Assembly: GCA_046263055.1 (NCBI GenBank)
Contig: JBHELO010000041.1
Span: forward strand, 1 to 7,208
From: DATAQC01 sp046263055
GTDB lineage: Bacteria; Actinomycetota; Acidimicrobiia; Acidimicrobiales; AC-14
DNA length: 7,208 bases
Reading direction: 5' to 3'
Position numbers and translations under genes: made by a program. Positions 1-6,540 of this stretch are shown here, piece by piece. Every line of letters starts with the position of its first letter. Positions within the stretch are counted from its first letter, which is position 1. The notes beneath the pieces were generated by a model. That model had not been told where the DNA came from. It ran no database searches and saw only the letters and a program-made list of their open reading frames with translations.

Positions 1-506
1 ACGGCCATCCAGGCCACCGAGCGCCGCCACCCCGACCGGGCCTGCGCTCCCGGGCGTCCCCGCCGCCGGGAGTTCGACTACGTCCGCCACGGCACCGCCA
101 GCCTGGCGGCCCTCGACGTCCATAGCGGCTCGGTGGCGGCCCAGCCGATCGAGCGGAGCGACTCGGCCACGTTCTGCACCTTCTTGGACTCCATCGACGC
201 CGAGGTCGACGCCAGCGTGGCCACCCACGTGATCTTGGACAACGGCTCCAGCCACCTGTCCAAGAGACGAAGCGGTGGTTCGCCGCCCATCCCCGCTGGG
301 TAGTGCATTACACGCCGCCCCACGCCAGCTGGGTCAACCGAGATCGAACTGTTCTTCTCGATCTTGCAGCGCAGGTCATCCGCAACGGGAACTTCGACTC
401 CCGGGAGGACCTCATCGCCAAGCTGCTGGCCTTCATCAGCGACTACGACCGCACCGCCAAGCCGTTCGCCTGGACGTACTCCGGTGATCCCCTGAAGGTG
501 GCTTGA
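1..506 (+). pseudogene. IS630-family DDE transposase, C-terminal part, frameshifted
   Basis: This is the remnant of a transposase that would cut and join the ends of an IS630-type (Tc1/mariner-related) element at TA dinucleotides. The 5' part lies outside the window. Frame 1 from position 1 reads TAIQATERRHP, then EFDYVRHGTASLAALDV and VILDNGSSH, which carries the second catalytic Asp. Near 265 a base is missing, and the reading moves to frame 3 with KRWFAAHPRW and HYTPPHASW. An extra base near 339 then shifts it to frame 1, giving EIELFFSILQR with the third catalytic acid (Glu codon 346-348). A missing base near 374 returns it to frame 3 for VIRNGNF, DYDRTAKPFAWTY and the stop TGA at 504-506. 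In the dominant frame the catalytic Glu is lost and residues around 113 onward of the remnant become DRTVLLDLAAQ, so the protein should be inactive. Family assignment is firm. The frameshifts are read directly, but they could be assembly errors rather than decay. Confidence 0.9.
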
Positions 507-518
507 TGGCCACAGACC

Positions 519-549
519 ACGCGCGCGGGAATTTCGCGCGGCGCCACTA
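519..549. repeat. Probable right terminal repeat of the IS630 element
   Basis: Thirteen bases after the transposase stop, two CGCGCG arms (522-527 and 535-540) flank an AT-containing centre, and the segment ends in GCGCCACTAG. Read on the minus strand it starts CTAGTGGCGC and runs into a GCGCG/AAATT/CGCGCG pattern, which fits IS630-type subterminal repeats as I know them. A TA at 548-549, inside the perfect palindrome CCACTAGTGG (544-553), is a plausible target-site TA. The left end is outside the window, so the repeat cannot be matched to its partner. Confidence 0.5.
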
Positions 550-626
550 GTGGTGGGCGCCCGCGGTGCCCGACCCTTCGCCAGCATGCCGTCCCAGAGC
601 GCGGGGCGACGGCACGTACTTCTCGC

Positions 627-1082
627 TCAGACAGCCGGCGTCCCCCGACTGAAGACGCCATTCCACGTTGAACCCTTTCGGGGAGGACCAGCCACCTCTG
701 GTAGCGCCCGAAGCAAGTCGACGATAACCGGGAGGTTCGCAGCGGGGATCAGGGCGGCGAGCTGCACTCCGACGTTGCCGCATCCGCGGTTGCCGCACCC
801 ACACAGCGGAATCCTTGCGAGCCCCTGAAGGCCCTCGCTTTCGACCACAACCGCAAGCCCGTCAGACTCCTCCGGTTCCCCCGACCACAGTTCGACCCAG
901 ACCGACTCGGGCTCGTCGCCGGCTTGAACGAGGAGGTGAACGTTCCGCCGCAGCCCGAGGAAGGCCGAGGCCCTCCCCGTGCCGCCTCGGGACGACCGTA
1001 GCCACGTGGTCCGAGCCGACCACTGATCGACTGTGATGCGCTTGCGCTCGGAGTCAAAGACAGCCTCAGCCATCACAACCAT
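627..1082 (-). CDS. Hypothetical protein with a CxCx4C cluster
   Basis: I do not recognise this family. The 151-residue product has no signal peptide or membrane segment, so it is probably cytoplasmic. It starts MAEAVFDSERKRITVDQW (from Met4) and has a beta-rich middle (NVHLLVQAGDEP, SVWVELWSG). A short Cys cluster follows, LCGCGNRGCGN, with cysteines at 94, 96 and 101, then an amphipathic helix-like stretch (LPVIVDLLRALPEV). The alternation of hydrophobic and polar residues looks like a real protein rather than a GC-rich shadow frame. The cluster could bind a metal, but three Cys alone are not a complete zinc site. Met1 (1080-1082) and Met4 (1071-1073) are both possible starts. Neither has a Shine-Dalgarno sequence, so initiation may be leaderless. 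It faces away from the acidic ORF at 1276 across a 193-bp divergent intergenic. Confidence 0.62.
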   Translation of the reverse strand: MVVMAEAVFDSERKRITVDQWSARTTWLRSSRGGTGRASAFLGLRRNVHLLVQAGDEPESVWVELWSGEPEESDGLAVVVESEGLQGLARIPLCGCGNRGCGNVGVQLAALIPAANLPVIVDLLRALPEVAGPPRKGSTWNGVFSRGTPAV

Positions 1083-1275
1083 CGTGCCAGCGGGAGGCGG
1101 CGAACATCGGGATTTACCTCTCGGGCCGCGGCGGCCCCGGTTGCATCACGGCAGAGATGTGACAAGCGCAGGGGAGGCGGGGATGCCAGATTGCGTACAG
1201 GAACCGCGCCGGGAGCAGGGCGCCGCAACGACGCCCCCTCCCTCGCACTCTCGATTGTGAAGGGGGACGAGGAGC
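1083..1275. other. Divergent intergenic with GC-rich inverted repeat
   Basis: This spacer separates two divergent genes and should hold both promoters. I see no convincing -35/-10 pair. The clearest structure is GGGCCG (1123-1128), a 3-nt loop, then CGGCCC (1132-1137), a perfect 6-bp hairpin. It lies about 40 bp upstream of the minus-strand start, so it could be an operator half-site pair or a structured 5' leader. Confidence 0.35.
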
Positions 1276-1446
1276 ATGGCCGAGAACGACGAGGCCGCCG
1301 TTGAGGAGGAGGAGGAGGAATCGCGGTTCCCGATGGGGGTGGACCCGCCGGACGTCGAACGACACGAGGACGACCCAGGCGAGGTGCGGACGTCCTTCGC
1401 CACGACCGGCTTGGGCTGGTCCGGTCGGGACGACGACGACCTCTAG
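1276..1446 (+). CDS. Small highly acidic protein (56 aa)
   Basis: The ORF encodes 56 residues, of which 20 are Asp or Glu and only 4 are Arg, with no Lys. The N-terminus carries a run of six Glu (residues 10-15). The middle has SRFPMGVDPPDVERHEDD, and the C-terminus ends in GLGWSGRDDDDL. An in-frame TGA at 1258-1260 with no other start codon in between makes ATG 1276 the only plausible start. AGGGGG at 1261-1266 serves as ribosome binding site, 9 nt upstream. There is no signal peptide or membrane helix, and the protein is probably disordered. No function can be assigned. Possible roles are a protein-binding acidic peptide or a DNA mimic, but nothing here selects between them. It is transcribed toward the Ig-like gene and ends 159 bp from it. 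Low-complexity coding means a chance ORF is not excluded. Confidence 0.5.
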   Translation: MAENDEAAVEEEEEESRFPMGVDPPDVERHEDDPGEVRTSFATTGLGWSGRDDDDL

Positions 1447-1481
1447 ATCGGCGGGTTGCCGCCAGGCCGACCACCGCGCCA

Positions 1482-1505
1482 CCCTGAACGAAGACACGTT
1501 CAGGG
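1482..1505. terminator. Perfect 9-bp hairpin between convergent genes
   Basis: CCCTGAACG (1482-1490) is followed by a 6-nt loop and its exact reverse complement CGTTCAGGG (1497-1505). It begins 36 nt after the stop of the acidic ORF and lies beyond the 3' end of the minus-strand Ig-like gene. No T-run follows on either strand, which is common for hairpin terminators in high-GC Gram-positives. It could act in both directions. Confidence 0.5.
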
Positions 1506-1558
1506 AGCGCAGGAGCAGGACGACACGGACGCCAACCGAGGCACTGCCTCCACCGGTT

Positions 1559-1593
1559 CGAGCGCCCGCTATCGGGGGCGACTCGGGCGCTCG
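1559..1593 (-). terminator. Hairpin after the Ig-like repeat gene
   Basis: CGAGCGCCCG (1559-1568) pairs perfectly over 10 bp with CGGGCGCTCG (1584-1593) around a 15-nt loop. On the minus strand the hairpin starts 12 nt after the stop codon of the 1606-3195 gene, the expected place for its terminator. No T-run follows. Confidence 0.5.
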
Positions 1594-1605
1594 TCCCGGC
1601 GGGCG

Positions 1606-3195
1606 TCACGCCGGGGTGATCACCCAGACGTAGGGGAGGGTGTAGGGCGTCGATACGTTGAGGAACTTGAGTTCGAAGGTGTAGGTGCCGGCCGCCTGCG
1701 GGGATCCCTGGAAGACGAACTCCCCCGGCCGGAAGTTGCTGATCAGGGAGATGCCGGGCGGCATCTGGCCCGACTCCACCGACACCGTGCCGCCGGGGGC
1801 GAAGCCGAGGGCGACGGTGTCGGGATCGTTCACCGGTCGGGGAGCAAGCACCTGCTTGGCGGGCGGCGCCTGCAACAGCGTCCCGCCCTTGGCCGACGTG
1901 ACCCCAAGCGTGACGGCCCGGCCCCGGCCCTGGAAGGTGGCGGCGATGGCGACGTTCACGGCGCCGCTCTGGCTGGGCACATTGACGGGGAAGGTCACGC
2001 TGGTGGCGCCGGCCGGGATGAAGGCGGTGGCGGGAACGGAGGCCAATTTGGCGTCACTGGTGGAAAGGCGGACGGTCACCCCGCCGGGGGGAGCGCCGGT
2101 GGTGGTGGTCAGCGTGGCGGTGGCTGTGCCCGCGCCGGCGACGACGCTGGGGGACACCGTGATGTTCTGGAGGTCGAACGGGGGCGGCGGCGTCGGCACG
2201 ACGGTCAGCGTGGCCGACATGGTCGTCGCACCAACGGTGGCCGAGATGGTGACGTCTGTCGGTACGTCGACCGCCGTGGTTGCGATCGGGAAGGTGGCGG
2301 TGGACTGGCCGTCGAGGAATGCGACGGTCGCAGCGACGCCGGCCACCGTCGGGTTGCTGCTGGCCAGCGAGACGGAGAAGGCGTTCCCGTCGGCCGGGAC
2401 CGAGACCGACACCGCGCCGGTCGAGCCCTTGGTGCCGTCGGTCGTCGTCGGTGACACGGCGACGGACGTCAGCGCCCGCACCGGGTCCACCTCCAGCTGC
2501 CCGGTGACCGTGGCGGTGCCCAGGGACGCGGTGATGGTGACGACGGTGGGAGCGGCCACCGGGCCGGCGTCGACCTTCACGGCCACGGTGTTCGAGCCGG
2601 CGGGGATGAACGCCGAGGCGGGCAGCCCGAGCGCCGCAGAATCGTCTTGCAGGCCCACGGTCACCCCGCCGGGAGGTGCCGACGCAGCCAGCGATGCGTT
2701 CACCGTGACCGCGTCACCACTGGCGACGACCCGGGGGAAGGCAGCCACCGAGCTCAGGGTGGGGACGGCCGCCGGCTCCACCGTCAAGTTGACCGACGCG
2801 CTGGACGCCCCGAGGGTGACGGTGACCGTCACTGGCGTCGAGGCGGTCACGCCGGCGGCGGTGATCTGGAACTGGCCGTTCGACAGCCCTGGCCCGATCG
2901 ACAGGGTGGCGGGCACGGTCACGCTGGCGTTCGAGGCGGCGATGGACAGGATGGCGCCGCCGGCCGGGGCGGCGGGGCTGATCACCACCTGGACGATCTC
3001 CGACTGGCCCGACTGCAACGTCGGGGAGTCCGGAGCCAGCTGGATCGGCGGGACGGTGGTAGCCGGCGCCCCGCCGCCGCCGCTCCCGCCTGATGCCCCT
3101 ACCGGCACTGCGCCGGCCAGGATCCCGGCGACGACGCAGGCGACGAACAGGAGGCGGCGGAACACAGCCGTGGGAGCAAGGGATGTGCGCTTCAT
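1606..3195 (-). CDS. Secreted Ig-like repeat protein with C-terminal He_PIG-like domain
   Basis: This 529-residue exported protein probably has a binding or structural role outside the cell. Residues 1-34 form a signal peptide: basic start MKRTSLAP, hydrophobic core LLFVACVVAGILAGAV, likely cleavage after VGA, then a Gly-rich linker. Four Ig-like or Big-like beta-sandwich repeats of about 90-100 residues follow (roughly 50-141, 142-238, 239-334, 335-434). They share signatures such as APPGGVTV, PATAFIPAG and PTDVTISATVG. Residues about 460-527 resemble the putative-Ig (He_PIG) family, with SGQMPPGISL and FQGSPQAAGTYTFELKF. There is no LPxTG, S-layer homology domain or transmembrane anchor, so release into the medium or non-covalent wall binding is likely. 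ATG 3195 is chosen over an upstream ATG at 3252 because the signal peptide begins there and GGAAGGA (minus strand, 3208-3202) lies 6 nt upstream. There is no catalytic motif, and the ligand is unknown. Confidence 0.92.
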   Translation of the reverse strand: MKRTSLAPTAVFRRLLFVACVVAGILAGAVPVGASGGSGGGGAPATTVPPIQLAPDSPTLQSGQSEIVQVVISPAAPAGGAILSIAASNASVTVPATLSIGPGLSNGQFQITAAGVTASTPVTVTVTLGASSASVNLTVEPAAVPTLSSVAAFPRVVASGDAVTVNASLAASAPPGGVTVGLQDDSAALGLPASAFIPAGSNTVAVKVDAGPVAAPTVVTITASLGTATVTGQLEVDPVRALTSVAVSPTTTDGTKGSTGAVSVSVPADGNAFSVSLASSNPTVAGVAATVAFLDGQSTATFPIATTAVDVPTDVTISATVGATTMSATLTVVPTPPPPFDLQNITVSPSVVAGAGTATATLTTTTGAPPGGVTVRLSTSDAKLASVPATAFIPAGATSVTFPVNVPSQSGAVNVAIAATFQGRGRAVTLGVTSAKGGTLLQAPPAKQVLAPRPVNDPDTVALGFAPGGTVSVESGQMPPGISLISNFRPGEFVFQGSPQAAGTYTFELKFLNVSTPYTLPYVWVITPA

Positions 3196-3201
3196 GGGAC
3201 G

Positions 3202-3208
3202 TCCTTCC
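3202..3208 (-). promoter_or_regulatory. Ribosome binding site of the Ig-like gene
   Basis: GGAAGGA on the minus strand, 6 nt before ATG 3195, decides the start in favour of the signal-peptide methionine over the ATG 57 nt further upstream. Confidence 0.7.
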
Positions 3209-3295
3209 GCAATGGGGCGGCCAGTCGGCCGATGTCCCAATGGTCGCGACACACAGGTCGGGCCGACGATTGGACGTTGGTCCTAGGACCCCGCC

Positions 3296-3343
3296 CGGCG
3301 GCGCACCAGCTTGGCGCCGCTGGCCATCGGCTCCGCGCCGGCG
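3296..3343 (-). terminator. Possible structured terminator after the propeller gene
   Basis: The outer arms 3296-3304 and 3335-3343 pair at 8 of 9 positions. They enclose an inner hairpin, CCAGC (3306-3310) with GCTGG (3319-3323), whose loop contains GGCGCC. It lies 8-55 nt after the stop of the propeller gene on the minus strand. If it terminates, the two minus-strand genes are separate units; if it is leaky, they are partly co-transcribed. No T-run is seen. Confidence 0.33.
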
Positions 3344-3350
3344 ACCTGGC

Positions 3351-5246
3351 CTACGGCGTCGAGCCCGTCGCCACCCGGCCGATGGCGGTGGCCTCGGTGA
3401 ACCACATCGCCCGGTCGGGGCCGGTCACGATGCCGCTCGGGTTGTGTACCAGGGGTCCGCCGTATGTGGTCACTGCCCCGGCGGTGGTGATCCGCCCGAT
3501 CGAGCCCGGCGGGGGGGACGATCGACTGACGGGCTTGTTCGTGAACCACAGGGCCCCGTCCGGGCCCGCCGTGATGTCCCATGCTGCACCGATGCCCGGG
3601 CCGGTGAAGATCGTGACTGCCCCGGCGGTGGTGATCCGTCCGATCCTTTCACTGCCGTAGTCGGCGAACCACAGGGCCCCGTCGGGCCCGGCGGTGATCG
3701 CCTCCAAACCGAAGGTTCGCCCGTTGGGTACGGCATACGTAGTGATGGCTCCGGCCGTCGTGATGCGCCCGATCGAGTCCTCTCCGTCGCTCGTGAACCA
3801 CAGCGCCCCGTCCGGTCCGGCGGTGATGTGCTCCGGGCGGTCGATCCCGGGCCCCGAGTAGGTCGACACCGAGCCGGCCGTAGTGATCCGCCCGATCGAG
3901 TAGTTGCCGAGGTTGGTGAACCACAGCGCCCCGTCGGGGCCGGCGGTGATGCCCCTCGGGATCGAGATGCCCGGCCCGGTGTAGACGGACAGAACGCCGC
4001 CGGTGGTGATCCGCCCGATCGAGTCGTTGCCCACGTTGGTGAACCACAGCGCCCCGTCGGGGCCGGCCGTGATGGCCCAAGGTTGCGAGATGCCGGGCCC
4101 CGTGTAGCTGGTGATAGAGCCTCGGGTCGTCACCCGCCCGATCGAATCGTTGCCGCCGTTCGTGAACCACAGCGCACCATCGGGGCCGCCGGTGATGCCG
4201 GTCGGGTACGAGATGCCGGGCCCGTGTTGGATGGTGATGACACCCGCCGTGGTGATGCGCCCGAGGGTGTCGGGCTGGTAGCTCCGGAACCACAGGGCGC
4301 CGTCTGGACCTGCGGTGATGCCCATTCCCACGGAGCCGTTGGGCGCCGGGAACAGCGTCACGGCCCCGCCGGTCGTGATGCGGCCGATCGCGGCGGCCGG
4401 GTTCGTCGCCCGCGCCGGGACCGTGAACCAGAGAGCGCCGTCGGGCCCGGGTGTGATGTCGCCCAGGTTGGCCCCGATGACGACTCGGGTGACCGTCCCG
4501 GCGGTCGTGATCCGGTCGATCGCGTTGCCATCGATTCCCCACAATGCGCCGTCGGACCCGGGTGCGATGGCCGTCACGACGTCGTACGCCGGCAGCGGGT
4601 ACAGGGCGATGGCACCGCTGGCATCGATCCGCCCGATGACGTCGGGCTTAGCGCCCTCCTTGGTGTTCGTGAACCACACGGCGCCGTCGGGGCCGGCGAC
4701 GAGGTCCGTCGGCCTCAGGACACCCGGGGCCGTATATGTGGTGACGACGCCGGTGGTGGTGATCCGTTCGATGAGATTGCCAGACCGGCTCGTGAACCAC
4801 AGCGCCCCGTCCGGCCCGGTCGTGATGGTCTCCGGGTGCACCATCGGCACAGTGAACCTGGTCACGGCGCCCGAGGTGGTGATCCGTCCGATGGACGCCC
4901 CGCCGTTGTTCGTGAACCACAACGCCCCGTCTGGGCCGGGGGTGATCTCGGTGGGCCCGACTATGTCAGGAGACGTATACCCGGTGAACGTCCCGCCGGT
5001 GGTCATGCGGCCGATCGTGCTGTTGTCGTTCCCGGTGAGCCACAGGGCGCCATCAGGGCCCGTCGCGATCCCGTTCAAGTCGTAGTTCGCAGGTGAGATC
5101 CCAGGAAAGACGGTGGTCTTGCCGGGAGCAGGCGTTGCCGCCGAAGTCGGCGTCTGGGCTGGAGCAGGGGCACTGGTGACGGCCAACCCGACGGCCATCG
5201 TTGCGAGAGCCATGGCCATCGCCAGGGACGACCGATTGAGTCCCAT
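3351..5246 (-). CDS. Secreted Vgb/NHL-like protein with 14 beta-propeller blades
   Basis: This 631-residue exported protein belongs to the Vgb (virginiamycin B lyase)-like or NHL-like repeat group. Residues 1-30 are a signal peptide (MGLNRSSLAMAMALATMAVG, then AVTSAPAPA), followed by a Pro/Ala/Thr linker. The motif I-T-x-GPDGALWFT...SIGRITTAG...YTGPGI begins at residues 60, 101, 141, 182, 227, 264, 310, 351, 392, 433, 474, 517, 558 and 606: 14 blades, mostly 41 residues apart. Known Vgb lyases are about 300 residues with one seven-bladed propeller, so this is twice the usual length. Blade 5 (227-263) is the most degenerate. The C-terminus stops halfway through blade 14. ATG 5246 is chosen over upstream starts because the signal peptide begins there and AAGGTGGTGA precedes it by 5 nt. 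Vgb cleaves a cyclic depsipeptide antibiotic, but lyase activity here is not supported. Many such proteins are extracellular binding scaffolds. The Ig-like gene follows 155 bp downstream. Confidence 0.93.
   Translation of the reverse strand: MGLNRSSLAMAMALATMAVGLAVTSAPAPAQTPTSAATPAPGKTTVFPGISPANYDLNGIATGPDGALWLTGNDNSTIGRMTTGGTFTGYTSPDIVGPTEITPGPDGALWFTNNGGASIGRITTSGAVTRFTVPMVHPETITTGPDGALWFTSRSGNLIERITTTGVVTTYTAPGVLRPTDLVAGPDGAVWFTNTKEGAKPDVIGRIDASGAIALYPLPAYDVVTAIAPGSDGALWGIDGNAIDRITTAGTVTRVVIGANLGDITPGPDGALWFTVPARATNPAAAIGRITTGGAVTLFPAPNGSVGMGITAGPDGALWFRSYQPDTLGRITTAGVITIQHGPGISYPTGITGGPDGALWFTNGGNDSIGRVTTRGSITSYTGPGISQPWAITAGPDGALWFTNVGNDSIGRITTGGVLSVYTGPGISIPRGITAGPDGALWFTNLGNYSIGRITTAGSVSTYSGPGIDRPEHITAGPDGALWFTSDGEDSIGRITTAGAITTYAVPNGRTFGLEAITAGPDGALWFADYGSERIGRITTAGAVTIFTGPGIGAAWDITAGPDGALWFTNKPVSRSSPPPGSIGRITTAGAVTTYGGPLVHNPSGIVTGPDRAMWFTEATAIGRVATGSTP
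3828..4319 (-). repeat. Four exact-length 123-bp tandem units (blades 7-10)
   Basis: Within the propeller gene, four consecutive units (4319-4197, 4196-4074, 4073-3951, 3950-3828) are each exactly 123 bp, or 41 codons. On the plus strand each carries a near-identical GAACCACAGCGCC/CCGTCGGGGCC block. Blades 1-6 vary between 37 and 46 codons, and blades 11 and 13 have 43 and 48. The equal length and strong nucleotide similarity here suggest recent tandem duplication or gene conversion. Confidence 0.75.
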
Positions 5247-5251
5247 ATGCG

Positions 5252-5261
5252 TCACCACCTT
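5252..5261 (-). promoter_or_regulatory. Strong ribosome binding site of the propeller gene
   Basis: AAGGTGGTGA on the minus strand matches the 16S anti-Shine-Dalgarno partner AAGGAGGTGA at 9 of 10 positions and lies 5 nt before ATG 5246. This fixes the start at the signal-peptide methionine. Confidence 0.8.
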
Positions 5262-5310
5262 CGGTAGCGACGGCACCACAACCGCCGACGCCCAAGCCCT
5301 ACGACCGTGG

Positions 5311-5339
5311 ACCCTACGTGCGCCGGCGGGCAAACACAA
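5311..5339 (-). promoter_or_regulatory. Candidate promoter for the propeller gene
   Basis: On the minus strand TTGTGT (5339-5334) and TAGGGT (5316-5311) are separated by exactly 17 nt and lie about 65 nt upstream of the start codon. Each hexamer matches only part of the sigma-70-type consensus (TTG for -35; T, A and final T for -10), so this is a weak prediction based mainly on spacing. Confidence 0.3.
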
Positions 5340-5504
5340 GGGCCGGCAATTTGCGACCAATGGGTTCGAACGTCACCATCGTCGCCGCCGCCGGGCCCCG
5401 GTGGTCGTGCGGTGCCGGCACGCGGAGTGGTCGCCGCCCACGGAGCGCACTTCAGGAGGCGCCCGCACCTGCCGATTCTCCCCTGAACGTTCTCGCGTTC
5501 GTCT

Positions 5505-5520
5505 GGAGGGGGCGAGGATG
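5505..5520 (+). promoter_or_regulatory. Strong RBS and ATG of a lost or chimeric gene
   Basis: GGAGGGGG (5505-5512) lies 5 nt before ATG 5518, which opens MRRHDPVEAAAG in frame 1. Frame 1 stays open to 6894 and is the frame of the ABC ATPase tail, but between about 5600 and 6535 the DNA encodes a protease in frame 2. The site is therefore probably the original start of a gene whose body was replaced or deleted. Confidence 0.55.
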
Positions 5521-5521
5521 A

Positions 5522-6538
5522 GACGCCACGATCCAGTCGAAGCGGCGGCGGGCGCACCATCTCCCTCGACCGCCAGATGTCCGTCCAGGGCGGGACCTCG
5601 GACCCGGGCGAAGTCCCGGACTCGGCCTCTCCGGCGACCAAGGCTGCGGCGACTCCTACGGCCACGGCACGTTCATCGCCGGCAGCGGGGCGGCGTCGGG
5701 CGGCGCCCACAAGGGTGTGGCTCCGGGCGCCAACCTGGTGTCGGTCAAGATTGCCGGACGGGACGGCTGGGCCGACGTGAGCAACGTGATCGCCGCCATC
5801 CAGTGGGCCGTCTCGTTCAAGGACAGCTACGGCATCAAGGTCCTCAACCTGTCGCTCGGCACCGACGGCACCCAGTCCTACCGGACCGACCCGCTCGACT
5901 ACGCGGTCGAGAAGGCGTGGTCGTCGGGGATCGCGGTGGTCGTCGCGGCCAGCAATCGGGGCCCGGCGGCGGGCACCATCGCCAAGCCCGGCGACGATCC
6001 CTACGTCGTCACCGTCGGCGCCACCGACGACCACGGCACGCCCGGCCTGGGCGACGACACCCTGCCCGACTTCTCCAGCCGGGGCCCGACGGCGGCCGAC
6101 GGGCTGGCCAAGCCCCACGTGGTGGCGCCGGGCGCCCACGTCGTCTCCCTGCGGGCGCCGGGCAGCGCCATCGACACCCAGTTCCCCACCGATCCCACCA
6201 GCGCCTACCGCCGGGGCAGCGGTACGTCCATGGCCACCGGCATCGTCTCGGGCACCGCCGCCCTCGTGCTGGCCGCCGACCCCGGCATGACGCCCGACCG
6301 GCTCAAGTACGCCCTGGCGGGGACGGCCCGCCCGGTGGCGTCCGACGACTGGATGGCCGTGGGCAACGGCGTGGTCGACGCCTACCAGGCCAGCGTCGCC
6401 CCCCCGGCGGGCGCGGCCAATGCCGGCCTGAGCCGGTCCAACGGCCTGGGGAGCCTGATCCTGAGCCGGGGGACGGTGCGGGTCCGCTTGGACAACCTGT
6501 TCGGGACCGTGCTCTCCGGCGTGCTCACCGCCCAGGTC
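5522..6538 (+). pseudogene. Subtilisin-like (S8) serine protease fragment
   Basis: Frame 2 encodes most of a peptidase S8 catalytic domain. It shows the His box GDSYGHGTFIAG (His codon 5663-5665), GVAPGANLVSVKI, VLNLSLGTD, the oxyanion-hole Asn in VVVAASNRGP (5954-5956), FSSRGPT, VVAPGAHVVSL and the nucleophile Ser in GSGTSMATG (6227-6229). The C-terminal helix region, ending GNGVVDAYQA, is followed by a tail (SRGTVRVRL, GVLTAQ). The frame has a TGA at 5519-5521 and no ATG, GTG or TTG between it and GTG 5717, which is downstream of the catalytic His. No translatable start therefore includes the full triad. The first catalytic Asp box (DTGV type) and the signal peptide are missing; DVRPGRDLG near 5576 may be its degenerate remnant. 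At about 6535-6541 the DNA switches to an ABC ATPase sequence, and frame 2 runs on out of register. The intact relative would have been a secreted protease. Confidence 0.88.
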
Positions 6539-6540
6539 CC

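Noticed and set aside
1301..1633. Other frames across the acidic ORF, including a Leu-rich minus-strand frame (1114-1497)
   Set aside because: The Leu and Arg runs arise from the GAGGAGGAG and GACGACGAC tracts on the other strand. No RBS supports them.
1456..2454. Gly/Arg/Asp-rich plus-strand frame of 332 codons
   Set aside because: Low-complexity antisense reading over the 3' half of the Ig-like gene, with no RBS or domain.
1685..3286. Long plus-strand open frame of 533 codons
   Set aside because: It is antisense to the Ig-like gene. The minus strand has the signal peptide, RBS and repeated domains; the plus frame has only compositional repeats mirrored from them.
3531..4940. Possible CRISPR array from regularly spaced GAACCACAGCGCC blocks
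   Set aside because: The spacing is about 123 bp, the intervening sequences are also similar, and the period is a whole number of codons, which fits propeller blades and not repeat-spacer units.
3093..5096. Plus-strand open frame of 667 codons with repeated VGEPQRPVGAGG-like units
   Set aside because: It is a shadow of the propeller repeats, and the periodicity follows from the opposite strand. It has no sensible start context, and its composition (Arg, Gly, Asp, Pro) is typical of antisense frames in GC-rich DNA.
3351..5246. Naming the propeller protein virginiamycin B lyase (vgb)
   Set aside because: The repeats resemble Vgb, but length is doubled, a signal peptide is present and the lyase active site cannot be placed from sequence alone.
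5252..6139. Minus-strand frame of 295 codons opposite the protease
   Set aside because: Sequence is antisense to clear S8 motifs and contains no recognisable domain of its own.
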